A stretch of DNA of 64,000 nt, from NCBI GenBank assembly GCA_963693365.1, contig CAVNZM010000015.1, positions 3,534,001 to 3,598,000 of the forward strand, written 5' to 3'. The notes beneath the pieces are model-generated. The model did not search any database. It had not been told where the DNA came from and worked only from the letters and a program-made list of their open reading frames with translations. Position numbers and translations under genes: made by a program. Shown piece by piece: positions 1-10,670 of the stretch. Numbering within the stretch: position 1 is the first letter of the stretch; each line of letters opens with the position of its first letter. Origin of the DNA: Amoebidium appalachense (Eukaryota > Ichthyosporea).

Positions 1-480
1 GCACCGCCACAACCGTCACTCCCGCCTCTTGGTTCAATATGTGCGTTATCGCTCTCTTCTCTTTTCTCTTTCTCGTCCAGCCTTTTTTCAACACGAAAAT
101 ATATTCACGTTACCCAAATATGGCATTCCATGTAACCCAACCATGAAAAAGGCCTACCGGTGGTGTGTGTTTCTTATTTGGTCGATGCCGTGTGGCTTTT
201 TTTTTTTTTTTTTTTTTTTTCCCCTTTTCCCGGGGTATCTTCTTCCTGTTTTGGTTTTCGTTTTGCCCTTTTCGTCTTTCTTCCTCGAGGCTCCTATCCT
301 TCCCCTTTTTGTCTTTCCCCCAACTGAATAACAAAACAAAGGTGCTAACCCCCCCCCCCCCCCCCCCCCCAACACACACACACACACACACACCGCCGCC
401 GCCAAATCTGTTTTCGCCCGCCTATCTTCCCCACCTCCCCCTTTCCCCTCTCCCCCATTTTACCCCCCCCACCACCACCA

Positions 481-547
<67 letters not shown>

Positions 548-994
548 GTGGCGTCCAAATTATCGGGTAAGGGGGCAGCCAAGGGAGACCAAGCTCGGAC
601 CAAACTTGCGGCGTTTGCATTCAGCAAGGCAAGGGAGGAGACAGAGGATCTGATCGAGGATTCCGATTCGAGGCACGCCGTCTAATCGGAGGCACGCCAT
701 TGGCCCAATCGTACGTGATCTGGATAATCGGGAGTGATCTGCATAAGTTGCCGCACTGAACGACCAATAGGTACGATTCACGATATTTTTTACGATGTCG
801 TTTGGAGTGATCAATCCCTATCTAAATTTAGCAGTTGCTAGGCGGTGAAGTTAGCCTGCCTGTACGGGGTAGGGCGTCGGAGGACGCCTAAATTACCGCA
901 CATGGCGTGTAGAAGCATTATTAATAGACAGATATATGACATATCAATCAAGTGTCGTGTAGATTGTATTGCTTATGTTTCTTTCTTTCTTTTT

Positions 995-1065
<71 letters not shown>

Positions 1066-1555
1066 TGATATTGAATAATATATTACAGTATCACTTATAA
1101 GTATACACGCAGATGAGCCATGGCTGATAATTCTGGTCGCCCGCTTGTTTTAGTTTTGGAGCCGAGTGGCAAAAACCCATCTCACATGTTGTGTGCAATT
1201 TTACCTCAATATCCTTTGTTGGTTTACATGGTCCATATTTTGGATGTGTCACGGTGTGTGCGGGCAGGGGGGGGGGGGGGGGGGGGGGGTTCGAAATTAG
1301 TATCTATTAAGACTCCTTCTCGTTTTCAGTGTCTCGGAACTGGCAGTTTCCTATAACCACCAGATTCTAACTTGTCATACAGAGCCTTAATAGACCTCTC
1401 TTATTATATTGCCCGCAGTAGACAGAGACAACCTTCGATTATAATGTTATTCCCATCTAGGATGATCATGTGGAATGTCCATAATAAGCATCTGTAGACA
1501 AATCTGTTCTTTCTGACTCCCCCCCCCGGCGGGCTGGCGGACGGGCGGGCCGTGT

Positions 1556-1604
<49 letters not shown>

Positions 1605-3480
1605 GAATATATGTTGTGTTCATGGGAAGGGTATCGATGACGGTGAAATGTTCACCGAACCGTTGATTTGTTGTAGATGATCATGAAGTGAAAAAGGTAT
1701 GCGTGTGTGTGTAACGCGTGTGTCACCATACATATGCAAGCTACATTATGTTATGTAAATGTCACTGGGGTTTACGCTGTTTACTCGAGGCAAAGAGCTG
1801 TCTACATCATTAAACATTTTGGGCTAATATTAGGCATACGTAGTGTAATTATAAAGGCGTTTCGCGTGTGGGAGACTTTCACGGTGTGTGATTGGCCATG
1901 CCGGCCCGGTGATATATACACCCAAGCTCAGTGACTTCGCTCGTGTGCCGCTGGTGCCCACAATTAATTAGGAGAAGAGGGGCAAACCCCGTGCACGCCA
2001 CTGCTTTATTATTATATTTTGTAGCTACGGTGGATGCATACCAAGCAAATTGCGCAAACGTGCACGGCTGCAGAAGTTTAGGTAAACAAATACTGTAAAG
2101 CCACCGCGGCAAAGTCGGAATATAACTCTCAGAAATATATATGTAGTAAACTTTGCCAAGTTTGAAGTTGAAAAATGAAAATGGAGCCACTGGGTCAAGT
2201 TTTGCGGCCGTTTGCGCAAGTGCCGCTATTGGCAACTGAACATCAAGATCACGACTCAAAGATGCCGAAATTTCTCGATCTGGTTGTCTGGGTACGTGCA
2301 ACGTTTCAGTTAGCCAATTAATTAGGTTGCTGTACCGTTAACCGGTTGGGTGTGATAAATGAACATAACAATAATAGATATTCGTGTTAGTCATAAACCA
2401 AAAAAAGAAAAAGAAAGCAGGAAAAAGGGGAAAACAATGCTCAAAAACTGTCTCGTTACCTAGCCCTGTTGTCAAGCTGGAACAAACTGCAAACAGCAAC
2501 ATTCCACGCCTGGCGCCGGCCAGTAGATTACAACTTGTGGGCAGGGTTTGAACTGTGCGTTATCGACTGCGGCCCTCCACGGTGCACGCACGGAGCTTGC
2601 AATTGGGGGTCCCCCTGTATGTACGCTTAGGGGATTCTCCAGAAGAGACTCCCATTCTAAAAAAAAAAGGAAATGTATATATTAAACTTAGCCTCTTGCA
2701 GGTGGTGGCGTGTGTGATGGCAAGCTGTGTACTCCTGATGAAAATCATATCCATTGCCATATGCATGTATGCTCGTCGAGCTCGAGCTCGAGCTCATATC
2801 ATATATATATATAGAGGAGGAAATCTATCAATGGCAAGTCACCCGCTCTCCTTTTGTGCAAAACCAACAAAACAGGTCAACCAATGCTAATAAATCAAAT
2901 CTATTTTCAGGGGCGCTGCAAGCGCAGTGGCCATGGGCCGCCAACTTTTGGCTGTCGAGCTCGGACGGACGTCAACTGGACTGTCTTGCAACGTGCAAGA
3001 TCTATTCTCCTTTATATTTGCGGCCAGAACTGCCTGCCACCATCTCATAGATATCTCATCGTCTATCGGAATCTCATATTTATCGAACCTTATTTATATT
3101 ATAATTGGCATTTTGGTGTCGGCCCTTCACTCATCTATTAACATCTCTTGGTCAGATCGGATCGGAATCTCGTATTGGCATCACATCACGGCACCAAATA
3201 TTACAAAGCCTGGTTAGGAATGTGGCTTGAGAGTCACTTTGACTGTACAAGGTCCACCCAATTAGGAGTCCAGTATGAAAAGCAGTTGATAGTAATTGTA
3301 TACAGGTGTTACTGGTTGTTCTAATGATTTTATACTTATTATTATTGAAGGATTTTTTTATTTTCTTTCTTTTAAAACATTCAACTTAGACGTTCAACAT
3401 GTAGGGATCTAGACCGGATAAGATAAATTATCCGCTTGCTGCATTCCAAATTGCGTGATTAGTCATTTGATAGCTCTAAT
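1..3480. other. Repeat-rich intergenic spacer
   Basis: No gene is supported here. Visible elements are poly(C) at about 350-370, a (CA)n tract at 483-545, a 31-base T run followed by a 37-base G run (997-1064), poly(G) at 1268-1289 and 1571-1603, and otherwise unremarkable AT-rich sequence. Open frames at 1120-1356 and 1879-2301 resemble no family I recognise and lack intron or promoter support. Confidence 0.6.
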
Positions 3481-3482
3481 AC

Positions 3483-3545
3483 AGCCAATCAAAGCCACTC
3501 ACCCAATTTTCGTAAACATATATAAACGCGCTAACGGCAGCTCAG
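3483..3545 (+). promoter_or_regulatory. CCAAT + TATA core promoter of the GNAT gene
   Basis: A CCAAT motif at about 3484-3488 is followed 30 bp later by a perfect TATATAAA at 3519-3526. The start codon at 3646 is 120 bp downstream, leaving a 5' UTR of roughly 90-100 nt if transcription starts about 30 bp after the TATA box. The same TATATAA core precedes genes 2 and 5, which supports all three calls. Confidence 0.65.
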
Positions 3546-3645
3546 TTTGCCATCGATCCAAATCGATTTGCTCACTTGCAAACAACTGCAACCTACCGAC
3601 ACATCTTTCACTTTCACCCTACTCTCTTGTAAACAGAAAAAAAAA

Positions 3646-5542
3646 ATGCCTCCCGCGGCGCCAAAACCCAACGCCGAGTCAGGCTCGGTCAGCAGCGGCT
3701 CTATGGAGGTTGTCGTTATTCCGGGGGCCAACGGAATTCACGTGGAAGACGTGACATTCAGCGACACCAACAAGGAAAACAAGAAGTCTTCCAATCGCGA
3801 TGAGATAAACGCAAATGAATTCGACGAAGAGAACACGCGTGCCGAGCTCTTCCCCTCTGAGACCACCCAGCACCATGTGAGCAAGAATTCCAAGAAAACC
3901 GCAGTGAAAACCTGCATGTTTAGGGTTAAACAGACCCCCCAATTCCTGTGGAATTTCAAGTGGGAAATTGCCGTTTTGGTGATGTTCGTCGTTCTCATGT
4001 GCTTCAACCACCGCGCGGGCTTTCTCTTCCTTATCATGGAGGTTATCTTTGACGTCTCCCTCGTTCTCGCTCTGTTTGTTCGCTTCTACCTCAAGAATTT
4101 CACGTGGGGTTTCGCCTGCTTCATGCTCAATCGGATTGTCGCCATCGCCATGCCCACGGCCGTCTTGGTCTACACTCTCGTTTGGGACGTAACAGGCGAC
4201 AAACCATGGGTGACTTACCTTATCTGCGGGCTAGATTACTTTGTCACCTTTGTGAGTTTCTTCGTTTTCCTTAAGTATTTCTGCACCGTGCGCATCCGCG
4301 CGGCAACCGTCGACGATTTGGACGGTCTGCGCGAGATTGAAAAAGTCGCTTTCCCGATTGACGAACAACAGGCCTCCGCCGCTACAATTATCAAGAGAAT
4401 AACTACGGCTCCGGGAACCGTAATTGTGGCTGAACACTACACGGGTGAGCTGGTCGGGTCCCTCTACCTCCGTCCCGTGAAAATGAGCGAGGTCGAAGAG
4501 AACAAGCCGAGTTGGAAAACACTGGAAAACAGGTCCGATTTTACGTATATTCCGGGCCACCACGACGCGCTTTACGGGATTGGTCTGCAGGGCAAGAAGT
4601 TTAAGGGTATTGGCGACTTTATGGAGATGGGTGCTACTGCTTGCATGATCCGTCTGGGCCTCAGAGGTATTATGGGTGGCCTGCGCATTCCAGAGTACCA
4701 CAAGAGCGATCTCCCTCTTCAGGTAAACATGTCCCCCCCCCCCCCCCCCCCCCCCCCCTCCCCCCCCCCCCCCCCCCCGGAACCCACCACCTGTCACCCA
4801 CACACCCCCCTCCCCTCCGGGATTCCACCCCCTCCCTCTGTCCTTCCCCCCTCCCCCCTCCCCCCCCCCCCCCCCCAAAAAAAAAAAAAAAAAAAAAAAA
4901 ATCTCGGCAAGTGTATCCGTTCAGTAGCTTTGACCCTTATCACAACGGTGACCCTTCTCTTTCACTTTTTCACACGTATAAGTATATCTGCACGTCCATT
5001 CTACTTGCCTTCAGCCCCCCCTCCCCCCTTCCCCCCCCCCCCCCCCCCCCCCCCGTTTCCTCTTCCCCATGTTCTCCCGCCCCCCATTTCCCTCACACCT
5101 CCCTTCCCTCCCTCCCCCCCCCCCACCACCACCACGACCACCACCACCACGACCACGACCACCACGACCACCACCACCCTCACCACCCACCCGTTCACAC
5201 ACACACACAAGCACGCACGCACGCACACACACACACACACACACACATGCACTATGAAACCGACAACAACACTAACCCTAAATTTACATTTTCAAACAGG
5301 AATTCGTGCGCTCCGGCAAGGACCGTCTCCTCAACAAGTTCATCCATTCCACGCCCAAAGTCCTTAACCCTACCGTGCTCTGCGGCCTCCCCGACTATTG
5401 GCACCCTGACCCGGACAGCCGTGATTGCGGAGCCCTGTGTGTTGTTTATAACCCTGTTTACTCCTGGGGTTGGATTGCTCGCAGGCCCGTCGCTTACATT
5501 TTCCACCGATTCGCCCCCCTGATTCTGTCGTTGTCATTGTAG
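3646..5542 (+). CDS. Membrane-anchored GNAT-family N-acetyltransferase (2 exons)
   Basis: Exons 3646-4722 and 5300-5542 join in phase 0 (CAG|GTAAAC ... AAACAG|GAA) to give 439 aa. Residues 1-100 are a polar, probably cytosolic tail. Residues about 105-212 hold four hydrophobic segments. Residues 213 to about 420 form a GNAT domain: it opens CTVRIRAATVDDLDGLREIE, carries an acetyl-CoA-loop-like GKKFKGIGDFMEMG at 317-329, then GGLRIPEYHK at 344-353, and exon 2 supplies the LPDYWHPDPDSRDCGA region. The GG.RIP.YHK and PDY..DP.S pairing is known from a GNAT subgroup that includes some amidohydrolase-GNAT fusions, so acetyl-CoA-dependent acylation is expected; the substrate is unknown. The start is the first ATG after a TATA box. 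The 577-bp intron contains poly(C), a C-then-A homopolymer and CA/CCA repeats. The membrane block fused N-terminal to a GNAT is the unusual part. Reading through the intron would give a Pro-rich artefact. Confidence 0.85.
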
Positions 5543-5610
5543 TAAAGGCTTTTAATCATTTTTAAATTTATTTGGAGTAGTTTGAAACGTGGAGCGTTGT
5601 TTTAACTTAT

Positions 5611-5750
5611 AGGCATACGATGCACAAAAGAGGCTCCTTTTTAGTTGGCTAATAAGAACTCAACGTGTTGCTTTTTCCAAAGGCACACGATGCACAAAAG
5701 AGGCTCCTTTTTAGTTGGCTAATAAGAACTCAACGTGTTGCTTTTTCCAA
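5611..5750. repeat. 70-bp tandem duplication in the 3' flank of the GNAT gene
   Basis: Two adjacent 70-bp copies, 5611-5680 and 5681-5750, are nearly identical; the only difference I see is near the start (AGGCATACGA versus AGGCACACGA). They begin about 70 bp after the stop codon, so they may lie within or just beyond the 3' UTR. High identity implies a recent duplication. Confidence 0.9.
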
Positions 5751-6213
5751 AGGCAAAGTATCTTAAGTAGATTGACAATGCTATTTTAAAAAAATGTTGC
5801 ACACGACACCCAACGGAGTCTAATTTTTAGCTTTTGATGTTTTCTTTGAGCTGCAACACTATATGCCTGCAACGCGTATTCATGTGATAATACCAGAATG
5901 GTGTGATTGGCTAACTCAACCCCTCGAGGACTGGCGCCCGAGGTGCGAGCTTAGAGAACATCGGCCAAAAATAAACAAAAATTAAAAATTACGCATATGT
6001 TCAAGATTTATATTGGGTACCCTACCCCTCCCCCCTCCCCCCCCCCCCCCCACCCCGGACATTATCACACACACACACACGTATTCCTCCCCCCCCCCCC
6101 CCCCCCCCCCATCCCCCCCTCCACCCCCTCCCCTGCCTCCCCTCCCACACAACACACACGATACACAGACAGACACACATGCACGCATGCACACACGCAC
6201 ACACGCAGACGCG

Positions 6214-6221
<8 letters not shown>

Positions 6222-6304
<83 letters not shown>
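6222..6304. repeat. (CA)n microsatellite, about 41 copies
   Basis: An uninterrupted CA alternation preceded by a short (GC)n tract. It is flanked by poly(C) on both sides, with a C-run then A-run composite about 30 bp downstream. Confidence 0.95.
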
Positions 6305-6306
<2 letters not shown>

Positions 6307-7223
6307 CTCCTCTCCAACCATCTCACACGAATGCATCCCCCCCCCCCCCCCCCCCCAAAAAAAAAGAAAAAAAAAAGAAAAAAGAAAAAGAAAAGAAAAG
6401 AGGCCCCATTTCTTCTCTCAGACCAACATACCCACTGTCTTCTGGTTGGGTACCCGACAAGAGAACTCGCTTTATAACCCTTTGACTCGTCAGTCTCTTT
6501 GCTATTTCCTTGCAAAACATTAGTCTTATGGATCTCTCCATACATCCATGCCCACCTTCCCCCCCGTCCCCTCCCTCCCCCCCCCCCCCCCCTTCCCCCC
6601 CACCCACCCCCGCCACCCACCCTCCTCCCCCTGCTCCCCTTCTTACTACTAACCCTCCCCATTACAAGGTCCTAGATGCTAACATTTATGTTGCTTGCAA
6701 TGTATATTCTCTTTGCTGGTCGACAAAACATTATAACTGAGGCGCTCCTCCTCCCGGTCCTGTGCCCCCCCTCCCCCCACCCCCCTCAGCCTTCCCCCCT
6801 CCCCCGCCCCCCGCCCCCTCCCCCCCCCCTCCCCCCCCCCCCCCCCCGCACCTCCCCCAGCCCCCAGCCCCCAGCCCCTCCTCCCTTCCCAACCAACTTG
6901 GATGCACTGGCTCGGGCAAAAATATGTGCCGTAAGAAACTATAGGGAAGCCAGTCTTCTTTCATGCACTGACATTCACACACCGTTTTTCTCCTTGAGTT
7001 AAGTTTGCTACCTACTAAGCCACTCAGATCAGAGGTGTATTCTCAGCACAAATTATAAGCTACCTCTCAGTCTGTGTACACTGTTACCCTCCCCCCCCCC
7101 CCCCCCCCCCCCCCCCTCCTCCCCCCCCCCCCCCCCCCCCCCCCGCCTCCCGTGACCTCCTCTCCTTTTCTTCATTCACCTGCGTGCCTCAGGCGGCCCA
7201 CACACAACACAAACGGTTTGCAA

Positions 7224-7602
7224 TAATGCGCCCGCTATGCACCCTTTTATATAAATGCATGCATAAATGCACACATTTTCTGATTTACTAGACCCATATT
7301 ATGATGCACCCATGCACCCATATATGCACCCATTTATATAATTGCACCCATATATGCACCCATTTATATATTTGCACCCATATATGCACACATTTATATA
7401 ATTGCACCCATATATGCACCTATTTCAAAATTACACCATATCATGATGCACCCATTTATATAATTGCACCATATATGCACCCATTTATATAATTGCACCC
7501 ATATATGCACCTATTTATGTAAAAGCACCCATGAATGCACTCATTTACGTAAACGCACCCAGTCAAATAAATGCACCCGTGAATGCACCCATTTACACCG
7601 AA
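7224..7602. repeat. Minisatellite, about 28-32 bp units
   Basis: Degenerate units alternate TGCACCCATATA with TGCACCCATTTATATAAT, so the motif TGCACCCAT recurs about every 15 bp and the pair about every 30 bp. Around a dozen pairs are visible. It is intergenic; open frames through it are repeat translations. Confidence 0.85.
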
Positions 7603-9744
7603 TTCTTAACAATCAGCTGTCCTCAAACCAAGCCGTCATCTTCCAACCACCACCACTAGCTCTCTGCCTAACCACAAAACGTTATCATATGTGATGCAAA
7701 ACTCATCGCCTTTTTCTTCTCGGAGTCTTCGATTCCTGATATACTATATATATTTGGTATCTTTTATGGATGGGGGGGAAGGGGGGAGAAAAGAGGGGAG
7801 AAGAGAGGAGGGCGGGGGGGGGGGGGGGGGGGGGGGGGGAACCCCGGATATGCGATGTAATATTCATGACTACCTCGAATTCTATTGACATCATTTGCTC
7901 ACAGTCAGACAGTATGCTGATAGTGGTTGTGATGGTTAAAATGGAATGATCGGAATGGGGTGGAAAGGGGGGAGGGGAAGGGGAGTGGGCAGGGGGCGGG
8001 GGGGGGGGGGGGGGGGGAGGGAGGGGGGGAGGGGGGGGGGGGGGGAGGAGTCGACTCGATGGAATATTGAAAGTGAAGGGGAAGACGGTCCGACTATCAA
8101 AGTCAGATGCCGAAGTTAAAATTAACGTATGGAATATATGTGTTGCCAATCCTGTTTATTTTTGATATTATGAGACATTATCTGCATGTGATTCATAATA
8201 TGGGGTGTGTGTGTTGCACGTGGACGTGTCGGTACAAACTATCCATAATATCTCTATCTCGGGCAGTCAGAATACATATGTGTTGCAGATACTATTTCAC
8301 TGGAAAGTTCCAATCTGTGATAGTGCCGCATCGTACTAAAACGGTTTTTATGCTACCCATTATCAATCCAATGTCTATTTATGTTGCACAATCTCATACA
8401 GTGTTATATCACTGCTCATATTTAGTTTTTAGTCAGGGATTCATGACATTTGGTCCCACGTGCACATGATATTTATCCTTTTTCCGAGTGATGGGTATAT
8501 ATGATGTGGCACAAAATATCTGGATTTTCAAGAATGTAGCGTATAAGTTAAATATCCCGTATTTAAGTCAGAAAATCAAGTTACAAGCACTGCTTGATGA
8601 TTTCGGAGCTGACTCTCTTCTTTGTCTATTTTATTTTATCACTTTCTCCAGTCCAGCCCGGAGGTCCCCTGATACCCCCCCCCCCCCCCCCTCCCCCCCC
8701 CCCCCCCCCCCCCCCCCCCACCCACCCACCAGCCCGCCCGCTCGCCGAAACAGGGGGCCTGAGGTCTGCGCGCTTTGGACCGCCCGCTTACCCACCCACC
8801 CACCCCTTTTAACCCCACCAGCCGCCGCCGTTCCCCTCCACACACCCATACAGATTATCACTAAAAGCAACGTAACGCATGTAATATTTCCCCTGCTCCC
8901 CCCGCCTCCCCCCTCCCCCCCCCCCTCCCCCCAAACCACCACCTCCACCTCCACCACCACCACACACACACCCTTTTTAGGCACTCTCCCTCCCATCGAG
9001 ACCTTGTTGTCTCAACCCCAGATTAACTGTAAAATCTACGATGCTGAGAGGAATCCGTAGTGATAAAATCATTTCGAAGAATTAGCAACCCAGCACTATC
9101 ATCGGATAGCTGAGACTCTCTTTTTTGCCGAAAACTTTCCCTGCCTCCATAGTTTCTTTCTATTATCTTCCCCCCTCCAACACACACACACACAAACACT
9201 CCCCCCCCCCCCCCCCCTCCCCCCGGCCCCCTCCCCCCCCCCCCTCCCCCCCTCCCCCAAAGACATCTTATCCATCCTTCCGGATCATCCTGTCACCTAC
9301 CGGGCCTCTCAACCCCCCCTCCCCCTACTCCCCCCCACCCCACCTTACCCCCATGGTGGCCAACCCAGCCATATACCCTCGGAGTTGCTAGCCCACACTA
9401 CTATTCCCTCCTGCCCCTCCCCCCCTCCCTCCTCCCACCCTCCCCCTCCCACCGAGTCGCACACACACACACACACGCCCCTACCTTTAATCCACGCATC
9501 CACTTGGCAATGTATGATGCTCTCTAGAGACTCCCCCCCCCCCCCCCCCCCCCCCCCCCCCGCCCTCCCGTTCCCCCTTCCCACACACCCACACAACCAT
9601 CCACTGCAACAAGCACATATCACCCCCTACCCAACCTTCCCCCCTCGTTTCCCCTCTTTCTTTGCACACACCCCCCCACTTGCATGTCCACATGGTCGTG
9701 TGTATTGCACATTTTTCTTTGTTTGTCCTGTGATTTGTTTCGTG

Positions 9745-9799
9745 ATATATCCAGGTTGATACTCAGGGCGAAAAACATGATATTTTCATAAGGCCCTAG
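9745..9799. repeat. Dispersed repeat, copy 1 (second copy at 17159)
   Basis: A 55-bp segment starting TGATATATCC, with GGTTGATACTCAGGGCGAAA in the middle and ending TTTTCATAAGGCCCT, recurs at 17159-17211 with few changes. Both copies lie near long poly(G) runs. The class is unknown; a decayed MITE or SINE fragment is possible. Confidence 0.7.
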
Positions 9800-9843
9800 C
9801 GCGCGCACGTGCGCGCGCGTGTGTGTGTGCGTTAGCGTGGAAT

Positions 9844-9884
<41 letters not shown>

Positions 9885-9966
9885 TGCCCGTGCACCTTTG
9901 CCGTCATAGTCATAACAGTTAGTTCATGAGCAATAATGCCGCTCTTCCGTCCTGTGTATGTGTCTG

Positions 9967-9999
<33 letters not shown>

Positions 10000-10295
10000 T
10001 GGTGGTGGTGGTGGTGGTGGGAGAAGGGGGGGGGGGGGGGGGGGGGTGAGGGGTATGGGGGGGGGAGAGGGGGAGAGATTGGTTTGCTGAATGCAAGAGT
10101 TTTAAATCCCCCCGCCCCCCCCCCCCCCCCCCCCCCCCCCCAAAAAAAAAGAGGGGGGGGGGGGGGGGGGGGACAGTAGCAACAGACGTCTATGAGAAAG
10201 GGTGGTATGGTTAGAAGGGGGGGGGGTGGGGAAAAATACATACAAGTTGGGTGGGTTGGTGGTGGCTAGCGCTGCTTTGTGGGGAGGAGAGGAGG

Positions 10296-10326
<31 letters not shown>

Positions 10327-10370
10327 GGGGGGGATGATCGATGCAAACATTGTCCAGATAAAATCTGTCT

Positions 10371-10376
10371 TTTATT
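10371..10376 (-). terminator. Candidate polyadenylation signal for the 639-aa protein gene
   Basis: On the minus strand AATAAA lies about 295 nt after the stop codon at 10671. Its use is inferred only from motif and position. Confidence 0.35.
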
Positions 10377-10670
10377 CAGTTCACAAAACTCGAAGACTTT
10401 AAAAAAAACTACAAAACCTCGTTTTCACTTTCTCATCTAGCCCCACACAGTGGGACCCTATATACAAGTCACACTTTGATTAAAACAATCGTTATCATTC
10501 GTGCACTCACCCACGATACTCCCCACATAAACAATTTTTTTCTTATTGCCTGAATCTGCAATTTTCCTGCAATTCTTGCTCAATCACTCGTCCTGCTAGT
10601 ACTATTTACTATTTAGCACACACGCACTTATGGTTTTATGTTTAGGTTTTTTGTTGTTTTTTCCCAACGC

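Larger units (their letters stand above)
5543..10370. other. Repeat-rich intergenic spacer
   Basis: No gene is supported. After about 450 bp of ordinary sequence it consists of poly(C) blocks (6040-6170, 6336-6355, 6560-6870, 7088-7145, 8670-8720, 9200-9260, 9530-9560), (CA)n at 6222-6304, a minisatellite at 7224-7602, poly(G) at 7816-7840 and 7990-8046, and further poly(G)/poly(C) to 10333. The frame at 8107-8469 lies in sequence with repeated ATGTGTTGCA-like motifs and matches nothing I know. Confidence 0.6.

Noticed and set aside
1120-1356. 78-codon frame starting MADNSGRP with a good ATG context.
   Set aside because: It runs into a poly(G) tract, has no recognisable domain, and no downstream exon in phase was found.
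8107-8469. 120-codon open frame.
   Set aside because: Built on repeated ATGTGTTGCA-like motifs, odd composition and no family resemblance.
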